A stretch of 64,000 nucleotides of DNA. Source: Strigamia acuminata. Taxonomy: Eukaryota; Arthropoda; Chilopoda; Geophilomorpha; Linotaeniidae. The stretch spans positions 3,106,001-3,170,000 of the forward strand of contig OX442324.1 in the NCBI GenBank assembly GCA_949358305.1. The letters run 5' to 3'. Position numbers and translations under genes: made by a program. Shown one piece after another: positions 55,401-64,000 of the stretch; the stretch's first letter is position 1, and every line of letters begins with the position of its first letter. A model generated the notes under the pieces. The model did no database searches and was not told the origin of the DNA. It was given only the letters and a program-made list of their open reading frames with translations.

Positions 55401-58400
55401 TTATGCATAAGGATTCGATAAAGCAATGTCATAACCGATGGAATCAGAGTCTTTGACATTTTGTCCTTTTTCCGTGGTGAGGAATGACGTGACGGCTGTC
55501 GGCTCGTTATCGTTGGGAACATGATTCGCGGCCACATCCAAATTTGCTGCTGCACATAATTCGTCCATTGGCATTGTGTTACCATTGTCATTGATTTCTT
55601 GCTCAGCTGCTCGTTTTTCAACATCTCTCAGTAATTCGGCGTCTCTCATTAGTTCGGCTAGAAAACAAATTAAAATTGATTTTTTTATTTTATATTTTTT
55701 TTGTTATTTTTATATTTTAACCTTCGATCTTCTTCTTGGCTTTAGCTTTGATGTGCAATTGGTACAATAAGAAGTATGAGATTCCGCAGATACAGCAAAA
55801 ACCAGCAGCGGCGCGAAAGGTTCTTCGAGGACCGTAAGCAGCCATGACGTAACCGCCAACTAAGCTTCCCAAACCTTTACCTGGAAATTTAACGATTTAA
55901 CTGAGATTAAATGGCGTAAATGCTTTGATTCTTTAATGGAATTGGGGCAAAAGAAGTAAATAAAAATACAAGATTTTGTATATGTATTTGGGAAGAAGAT
56001 TTCTGGGGGAAAGGGAGAAGAAAAATATTTGGAATTCAATTTTTATGCTTAGAAAATGCATTTTTGTGCTTAGGAAATGGATTTTTGTGCTTAGAAAATG
56101 CATTTTTGTGCTTAGAAAATGCATTTTTGTGCTTAGAAAATGCATTTTTGTGCTTAGAAAATGCATTTTTGTGCTTAGAAAATGCATTTCCGAACCTAGA
56201 AAATTTATTTTCGTGCTTAGAAAATGCATTTCCGAACCTAGAAAATTTATTTTTGTGCTTAGAAAATGCATTTTTGTGCTTAGAAAATGCATTTTTGTGC
56301 TTAAGAAATGCATTTTTGTGCTTAGAAAATGCATTTCCGAACCTAGAAAATTTATTTTCGTGCTTAGAAAATGCATTTTTGTGCTTAGAAAATGCATTTT
56401 TGTGCTTAGAAAATGCATTTCCGAACCTAGAAAATTTATTTTCGTGCTTAAAAGCGATTTCGTGCTTAGAAAATGCATTTTAGTGCCTTAAAGTGTATTT
56501 TTTTTTTTAAAAAAAGTAAATTTTTGTGCAAAAACAATGCATTATTGAACTAAAAGTGGCCTATTTCCCTAAAAACATCCATTTTACTGCTTAAAAATGC
56601 ATTTTTGCACGAAAAAGTGGATATTTTTCTTACAAATTTCCATTTTTCCAACTAAAACAAAAAAAAATTGCATTTATTTTTTTGAAGTAAAATACCGTAT
56701 TTCCGCAATTAAGAGCCGCTTTTGAATACTAGCCGCGGCCGAGAGCGGTGATGTGAAATAAGAGCCACGGCTCTTAATTGCGGAAGTCCGGGAATGCATT
56801 TTTGATTAAAAAGAGCCGCATAACAGGTTTGATTTGTTTTAAGCCCATCACCTCTTACCTATCATTAAATGAAGGGACACCATCATTGTTTGTGAGGTTA
56901 CCATTAGAGCAGGCGGAGTGAGCAACGCCGAATAAGTGCAATACGTAGCCCGCGTTAGGAAAAAAGTAAACACCTCGATCGATTCGAACGGTAGACACAG
57001 CCATGGGTCGTTGATGAACGAATAACCCAAATATCGAATCGCATAAACGAAAAATGCAAATGCCAACAGATTTGCATGACCAACTTTCTCGAAAATTATT
57101 TTCGATTTCCAAAGAAAGGGCAGCGAAGGGAAAACGCCAACTGTCCATGTAATTCCTGAAAACAAACAACTGAATTAGAATTTCCATTTTTCTAGAAATA
57201 AATAAATGCTCTCATGAAGCGCTAGATGCCGATAGAAAGTCCAAAAATGAATTTTTCAAGTAAAAAAATTTATATTTTAAGTGCCATTTTAAGGTGTAAA
57301 ATGCACTTCTTAAGTGCCAAAAATGCATTTTAATGTGTAAAATGCAATTTTAATGTGCCAAATATTCATTTTAATGTGTAAAATGAATTTTTTTCTGCAA
57401 AATGCACTTTTTATCTGCAAAAATGCACTTTTTATCTGCAAAAATGCACTTTTTATCTGCAAAAATGCACTTTTTATCTGCAAAAATGCACTTTTTATCT
57501 GCAAAAATGCACTTTTTATCTGCAAAAATGCACTTTTTATCTGCAAAAATGCACTTTTTATCTGCAAAAATGCACTTTTTATCTGCAAAAATGCACTTTT
57601 TATCTGCAAAAATGCACTTTTTGAGATTGAAAATTTATTTTAATTATCATAATCTAGGTTCTGTCAATAGAGCGCGGGTGTTCTATGAGAGCATTTACAG
57701 TATCATAAACTCCAATCCAACCTATTAAAAACTGAGAAGCGCCAAGATCTTGCAGAAACCAATACAAAAACGCTTCGAGAAATCCGAAATTCGTTCCCAA
57801 AGTTGTCACCGCGACATACAAAGCAAGCACCTCAATATCTTTCATCAATCGAAGTAGAGCTTTGTACACTCCTTTGGGTTGTGGGCTGACTGTGAAAGGC
57901 ATCCAGCATACAAAAACAACAACCAAAACCATACAAACATTGAATAACATAAAGCACGGCATGTAATCCTGACGTCCTAAAAAGAAGAAAAAATTATAGG
58001 AGCTACCCAGGTTCAACTATTGGTAATAATATTTACCTATAACATTGCTATAAACATCGTTTAAAACCCCGGCAATCGGTCCCGCGACACCCAAAGCGAG
58101 AATACCGAACAACATTTGCCGCCCAAAAGATCCGCCATGTTGTCTCAACAGAGTGATGGAAATGGCGTCGGTGAGTGGAAAACTGAGACAAAAAAGAATA
58201 TCCGCAAACGCTCTGGTGACTATATAAATCCAAAAAGTGAGCATGGATCCACGGGTTATAAAAGGCATTGCCTGGCTCAGGTAATGCTGCTCGGCCTTCT
58301 CGGCAACTTGGCATATTTTCATGCAGTTGTGCTGCATGTGCGGACAAACAATGGCGTCGTACGAGCGGTTGCCGAGCGAGATGGAATTGAGATTGTGGAT

Positions 58401-59114
58401 GCAGTGCGTGGTTTCCGAGACCAACACGGTTTCGACGACGTTCTCGCTGCTGTTTTGCAGCTGCGTCGAGATCAAAAGCTGAGGATTATTGCTGAGAACG
58501 TGGCAGTTTGGACTGCGCTGAGTGGTCAAGCACATGGTGTGGTTGGACACTGCAAACGAGTTGGACGTGCAGACGAACGAGCAGTTTTCCGTGAAAATCT
58601 GCACGTCGAGCTCCATCTCCGACTCGCCATCGGGCAGCACGCATTGCTGGCTGTGCTTGTATACAACGATGGAGCTGCCATTTTGCGAACAGGCCAAGAG
58701 GAGCTCGGGCTCGCGTAATTGGGTGACGTCTTTGGACACCGGTGGGACGAATAACAGTGCACTGTATAAAATGCCCATAAGCGTGCATGCAATGACCAGG
58801 AAACGACGGTAATTGCCAAATCGGTCGATTAATGTGCTTAGAATGGGAGCGACGAATGCTGAGAGGAAGGGCAAGAGCAAATTGATGATGGCCGTTTCCC
58901 GGATGGACAGTCCGAGTAATTTCATGTGCACTGTGAAAAATGGCCATAGACAACCGAATCCTGAATGGAAATAGAAAAAAAAAAAAGAAAAAAAAATTGT
59001 GTATTTTTTTTTTTTTTTTTTTTTTTGGGTGTATTGTTTGTTACCTCCAAAGAAGAAAAACAAGAGACCTTTGAGTGGCAGTAAGTTTTTTTGGCAATTG
59101 AGAATCTTCATCAT
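55401..59114 (-). CDS. MFSD6-like major facilitator transporter
   Basis: Six exons (59045-59114, 58037-58960, 57722-57976, 56859-57155, 55722-55880, 55401-55657) give 653 residues. The start MMKILNCQKNLLPLKGLLFF leads into TM1, as in MFSD6. LGLSIRETAIINLLLPFLSA and LIDRFGNYRRFLV (the MFS loop 2-3 motif) follow. A long Cys/Asn-rich extracellular loop lies between TM2 and TM3 (ENCSFVCTSNSF, several N-x-S/T). Then come FGRQMLFGILALGVAGPIAG, IFEKVGHANLLAFAFFVYAI and GKGLGSLVGGYVMAAYGPRR. Substrate unknown. Three introns carry TGCATTTTT-type repeats and one a MITE. Confidence 0.87.
56043..56490. repeat. 21-bp two-variant minisatellite in MFSD6-like intron
   Basis: About 20 units of GCTTAGAAAATGCATTTTTG plus one base, interspersed with a second 21-bp variant (CCTAGAAAATTTATTTTCG). 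Runs of the first alternate with singles of the second, giving a higher-order pattern. Degenerate single units continue to 56690. Confidence 0.92.
56693..56792. mobile_element. 100-bp MITE with TACCGTATTTCCGC end
   Basis: TACCGTATTTCCGCAATTAA at the left pairs with TTAATTGCGGAAGTCCGGGA at the right around GCCGCGGCCGAGAGCGG. It is the smallest of three family members and lies in an MFSD6-like intron. Confidence 0.82.
57400..57625. repeat. 21-bp AAAAATGCACTTTTTATC minisatellite in MFSD6-like intron
   Basis: Ten near-identical 21-bp units flanked on the left (57240-57400) by degenerate AAAATGCATTTTAAT relatives. Confidence 0.95.
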
Positions 59115-60681
59115 GACATGAAACTGTTGAGTTGTAAAGAGTAATATTTTGGGCTGACAACAGAAGGGAAAAAATGGTTTGTTTCTTACTTGTTGGACTT
59201 GTTTTGCTGCATGGAGACAGAGCTATGCAATCTCAGTCAAATCCAAGCTGTAATGCCACCTTTGGTCATGACAGTCCAAACAGATTAATGGACTCAATTG
59301 GAAAGGAAAGAAATAAGGAATAAGAATGGAAAGAAATATCTGGTGTTGTGTGGCTGGTTTTAAATTATTATTATTATTTTTTATGTTTTATTTTTTTATT
59401 TATTTTTTATTTTATTTTGTTTTGTTTTATTTTTTTTATTTTTTTTTTCAGAAGTTGAAATTAAAGAATTTGGTTTTTCAAGTAGTTATTGGCCGCAGTA
59501 GCTTTTTATTGGTGTTTTGCAAGTAGGTTTATTGTACCTGGAAGTTTTTATTATCGTTTATGTTTTATTGTTATTGGTGTATAATAAAATGTTGTTTTGG
59601 GGGAAAAAATTGATCGAGACGTTTGGTATGGTTTTATAGTGGAATGCGAGTTTGGTTGTACCCACGAAGCTTCCGTACGTGCGTGACGACTGTGGGGCTG
59701 AGTGCAAAATAATATGGCTACCAGAAGGGAAATGTTGATTTGTTTGATTTTAAACAAAAAGAAATAAGAAGTCAGTGTTTCTACTGCTTTATTTTTGTAT
59801 ATCAATTGCTACACACGCATATTATAAATTATCCTAAGTAGCTAAATTCTTGCGATGAAAAATCATAACTTTTACATCGGTTTATGAATTTATACAATGT
59901 TAGGACCCAAAATGTGAAGGACTATAGAAACTGGGCGATGCCGGGTTGGTCGGACTGTTTCAGATTGTTTTATTTACTTAAAAGCTTTGATTTAATTGGC
60001 CAATTTAAAATTAAACACAAAAATGAGATACAGCTCTCCAAGGCCGTTTGCTGGCATGGCGTAATAGAGCAATCACTCCAGCTACTGGAGCAAAAACTCA
60101 TTTTGGTGCATAAAATGTCTCTAAAAATGCATTTTTTGTACCCAAAATGCGCCTGAAAAATGTATTATTGTGTTATTACACACAGCAATTACGAATTTGA
60201 GTTCGCCATATTTCGGCTCTACAAATAAAATGTAACGAAATCTTTCTGTCTCCAGTTCAGTGCGAAAACGGCAGAACGAGAACCATGATTTTAGTTTACA
60301 GCGCCATTAATGTCATTAAAATCACTTTATTATTATCAAATAGAAACTGCGCATTGAGACAGATGTTTTTTATGATTTTAGTTAATTAATCCACAAAATT
60401 ATTATTTAAAAAAAAAAAAAAAAAAAATCTGACAAACGCTCGAACCAGCAGTCGGTGAAGAGTTGGCAAATTTCACTCATCATTCACCACACCTGTGGCT
60501 ATACATTGAACAAGTAAATATAAAAAACCAAGTTTTTGAAAAAGGCTTTTATATTGGTCGCCCACGAAGCCGGCACGTCCAAAATCAGCAATTCTCCCCA
60601 CACGTGACGGCGCCAGCCAATCGGAGCCTCGACTCATCGACTTGCAAGTCCTTCAGACATCGGGTCCCCTGGCTTGAATCC
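59115..60681. other. intergenic region MFSD6-like/GABA-A-like
   Basis: Poly-T/TTTTA-rich stretch at 59360-59460, a few degenerate AAAATGCATTTTTTG units at 60110-60160 and a poly-A run near 60410. No exon recognised. Confidence 0.55.
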
Positions 60682-63600
60682 TCAGAATATATAAAATCCC
60701 CAATAAATAGCGTTGAAAACAATAAAGGAGACTGGGAACACGATTCTAGACACACGGTCAATGATGCTCACGTCCGTTATGTGTGGCAGCGACGACTTGA
60801 ATGCACTTGCACCTCTCTTTAAGTTTTGTAACAAGCGTTGTTTTGTAGCGCAGGCCACCCGCTTCCGTCGGCCGTAGTTGCGAGCATTGCACGTGGCACA
60901 ACGCAGCGGACTGTGTGGATTCATCAGCCGAAAACTCGGAGGAAGAGAAGGCACGTTTTCAATGGGCGTGGTTGTGGTGGTGGCTCCACTTGGCGACACC
61001 GAAGACTTCTGGCGCTTGCGCAAACTTGGTATAGGTGAGAGATGAATGTCATCCTTTAAGTGCAACCTGAATCTTGTAAACATGTTTTGTTTGACTTTTT
61101 TTCCTTTCTCGTGTTTCTTACCTTGATTAGACATGCCATGTGGTGGGATTTGTGGGTTGGCAATACCGGCTTCTTTTTCTTGGCCCGGTTACCCCAGTAG
61201 GTGTAGTTGACTGCAGCGTACTCCAAGAGAGCGGCGAATACGAACACGAAGCACATCACCAGGTAGATATCAATCGCTTTAACGTAGGAAATGCGGGGTA
61301 GTGAAGACCGCACGCCGGTGCTGATGGTGGTCATTGTAAGGACCGTCGTAATGCCTGTGGGAAGTGAGAAAGCGAATTTTGCTTTTCTGGAAAACTGATC
61401 GTGTAAACAAGCAGATTATACTCTAACTCACTACAAGGTTGGCCTTTCTCCCATTGGCCGTCTCATTACTCCTAACTATAGACTGTGTACTACAACTAGG
61501 AAAAGTATTTTTTTTTTTTCATTTTTGTGATTATTATAATGATTAAAATGACCAAAAAGTACATGCACCAAGTACTTTTTGGTTAGCGATTTTGATCGCA
61601 ACCAATCAGGTGTGACCTGGCGCCATTTTGGATGGACGTCCAAATCGCAAAGCGACGCGATTCACGCCGCATCGCGCTCCGTGTCACCAGCATAACAGTA
61701 GGTAATCGATTGCAATGTCTGTACATCTAATGCAATTCTGGAGTTTTGATCTACTTTTATGTGTCACTACACAAGTGAAATGGCTCGGCCAATGGGAGAA
61801 AAGCCAACCTTCTAGTGAGTTAGAATATAGGTCCATTTTTGAATGAAAATGGGGGAATTTTAATCGTCGTTTACTTGTACAACCCAAAAACTCAACTATT
61901 AACTGTAGGTACATTCAAAGTTTTTGTTTTTATGGAGTTTTTCTAAACAGAATGGACACCAAAAAACATTACCTCTTTCGGACTGCGCATGGACTTTTAA
62001 ATTCTTTTTTGTAAGCATGGTTATGCAGTAATTACGTACCTAGGGCAACTCTTGCGGAAGTGGCTTCATGATTGATCCAGAATGAAACCCATGACAGTTG
62101 TACAATTAAAATCGATGGCAAATAAGTTTGGAAAATGAAGTAACCGATGTTGCGTTGCATTTGAAATATCAATGACAGCCGTTGATAAGCACCTGAACAC
62201 ATTTTCAAACATTTTTCTAAGTTATTGACATTTTGATTTCCTCTTTTGCATCGCACCTGTTGCTAGGATTTCTACTCTGTCAGTTGTCTCGTATCCAATT
62301 ATGGTGACTTGAGGTAATTGTGCTTCTTCCACACCACGGACGGGCACGTTTTCCCAATTCATTATTACATCCAGCACCGTGTAGCCATCTAAAATCATTT
62401 ATCAATTGGAGAAATGCAAATTTCCATCCACTATGTGCACTTTTTGTATTTTTTAAAGAAAAATGGAAAAATTATTCAATGTAAATTCAATTTTTTTTTA
62501 ATGTATAGTTGCAAACAAAAAGGTTTTTGAACAAATTTGCAACTGCATTAAAAACAACGCATTTTATAATGGAAATTTGAATTTTTTTTTTAAAAAAATA
62601 TTATGTAAAATTTTTATTTTGAGAAATTTGAAATATTTTAGAGAGAATTTGCAATGTTTTGAGACAATTTGCAATTTTTTGAGACAATTTGCAATTTTTT
62701 GAGACAATTTGCAATTTTTTGAGACAATTTGCAATTTTTTGAGACAATTTGCAATTTTTTGAGACAATTTGCAATTTTTTGAGACAATTTGCAATTTTTT
62801 GATATGATTTGCACTTTATTAGACCAATTTCCAATTTTTTTGGAGAAATTTCCTACTTTTTTGGAGAATTTTCCAATTTTTATTGGCGATTTTTCCAATT
62901 TTTATTGGAGAATTTTCCAATTTTGATTGGAGAATTTTCCAATTTCTATTGACGAATTCTCAAATTTTTTTGGAGAAATCTCCTACTTTTTTGGAGAATT
63001 TTCCAATTTTTATTGGAGAATTTTCCAATTTTTATTGGAGAATTTTCCAATTTTTATTGGAGAAATTTCCAACTTTTTGGAGAATTTTCCAATTTTTATT
63101 GGAGAAATTTCCAACGTTTCAAACAAAAAACTTACAACTTTCAATTTCAACGGTGCAGTTTTGAGAATCCAACGGATAATAATGCAAATCCATCATACAT
63201 GCTAAAGTAGTAGTAAACCTAAAACAAAAATCAATTTTTTCCTCATTCTGTAATGTCACACTTTTCGCACACCTTTGGGGGGGTAAAGCACATAAAAATC
63301 CCACAAAATTACAACCCTCCAAAATCAGATATTCCTACAACCGGAAAAAGTAATGAAAACTTCAACCTTCTTAATGATGCGCCATATCTAATTTTTTTTT
63401 TCAAATTATAAAAACTAAAAATAAGTAAAAAAAAAAATAAAAAAAAACTTCATTACCTCATGCCATATGCCACATAACCGTCACCGTATAACCTCACCAT
63501 TACATTCTTTTCCGTGACATCATGAAGATAGGAATTTTTATCATTTGCGAAAAAAGTGTCTGGCACCCATATCTTGTTTGCAAATTCGCCCGATAGGGTT

Positions 63601-63812
63601 AACACTTGGTTGCGCGTCGAGAAACTAAGTCGCTCGTCACGCCAATATTGATTTAAGTATAAAGTAATGGTATAATCCTATTTCGAACCAATTATTTTAA
63701 TTAATTTTTGATTAAGAAATTAATTACTTGATTTTTTTTTTTACCATGTTCACTTCAGAAATGCTATCGAAACTTGCAATGGTCAAATCCATCCCAATAT
63801 GCAATGGCTTTC
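60682..63812 (-). CDS. GABA-A receptor beta-like subunit, 5' end outside window
   Basis: Visible exons 63745-63812, 63457-63677, 63136-63218, 62257-62388, 62040-62192, 61122-61354 and 60682-61053 cover about 420 residues. Sequence includes [65 protein letters not shown] (the Cys-loop), [42 protein letters not shown] (M2), [20 protein letters not shown] (M3) and [20 protein letters not shown] (M4). This is the chloride-channel GABA-A beta pattern. The long M3-M4 loop is Lys/Arg- and Pro-rich with a [14 protein letters not shown] stretch. The acceptor of the last exon (CTTAAAG before 61053) is chosen by phase. Signal peptide and first exons lie beyond 64000. Confidence 0.9.
61416..61830. mobile_element. 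CTATACTC foldback element, copy D
   Basis: 415 bp. Arms TTATACTCTAACTCACTACA and on pair with the right end with few mismatches. The core contains GGTAATCGATTGCAATGTCT and GTGTCACTACAC. It lies in an intron of the GABA-A beta-like gene. Confidence 0.85.
62636..62812. repeat. 20-bp GAGACAATTTGCAATTTTTT minisatellite
   Basis: Eight or nine near-identical 20-bp units in the intron between 62388 and 63136. Confidence 0.95.
62818..63118. repeat. 22-bp TTTTCCAATTTTTATTGGAG minisatellite
   Basis: A second, unrelated 22-bp array abuts the 20-bp one. The unit contains the self-complementary CCAAT...ATTGG, and several units are shortened or altered. Confidence 0.92.
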
Positions 63813-64000
63813 CTTAAAATTAAAAGGAATTAAATTTTTAAAAAATTGAGAAATTAATACAAAAATAAATTTTAAAAATAAAAGGAATGAATGCAAAATT
63901 AAATTTTAAAAATACCAGAAATTAATGCAAAATTAAATTTTAAAAATACCAGAAATTAATACAAATTTAAACTTTAAAAAATTAATGCAAAATTAAATAC

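Noticed and set aside
55933-56491. ORFs of CIFVLRK and KMHFLST repeats
   Set aside because: Intronic 21-bp minisatellite in the MFSD6-like gene.
58116-58718. 200-residue plus-strand ORF
   Set aside because: Antisense shadow of the large MFSD6-like exon, whose frame is strongly family-supported.

Overview
This window is nuclear DNA from a compact, very AT-rich animal genome. Genes are split by short GT-AG introns (mostly 50-600 bp). The gene set is metazoan: major vault protein, FBXW7, a PRDM protein, a GABA-B receptor and two Cys-loop receptors. Intergenic gaps are a few hundred bases to a few kb. A mitochondrial nad4 fragment near the left end has a T- and G-rich sense strand. Density and repeat load would fit a tunicate-like invertebrate, but the species is not proven. 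No tRNA, rRNA or CRISPR array was seen.

Layout. 1-6300 is gene-poor: a possible terminal exon, the nad4 fragment, two long 21-bp minisatellites, a decayed coding stretch, a palindromic repeat block and one small orphan ORF. 6317-14940 (+ strand) holds EMC7, a damaged MVP locus and RNF14. FBXW7 (16254-21735, -) converges on RNF14 and diverges from a short PRDM-like gene (22749-23675, +). Next come a tiny unrecognised gene (-), an importin-alpha gene (25967-27770, +) flanked by direct duplications, a minisatellite-rich gap, and a PP2C phosphatase (30992-32801, +).

33924-63812 is dominated by neurotransmitter receptors on the - strand: a GABBR2-type metabotropic receptor, an atypical Cys-loop channel and a GABA-A beta-like subunit cut by the right edge. 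Among them lie a galaxin-like remnant, a frameshifted LRR gene, LRRC59 (-), PTCD2 and MTRES1 (both +, 121 bp apart, both mitochondrial RNA factors by family) and an MFSD6-like transporter (-).

The most unusual content is non-coding. There are many ~21-bp A/T-tract minisatellites, and several MITE families whose target duplications or paired ends are visible. A 1.19-kb Tc1-derived foldback sits in an RNF14 intron. A four-copy foldback family has a shared core but copy-specific paired arms, and all four copies sit in introns of the receptor genes. In MVP, an inverted copy of a downstream exon interrupts an upstream exon. Exon boundaries were placed by eye from reading frame, splice dinucleotides and family alignment from memory; most are phase-consistent, but none has transcript support here.
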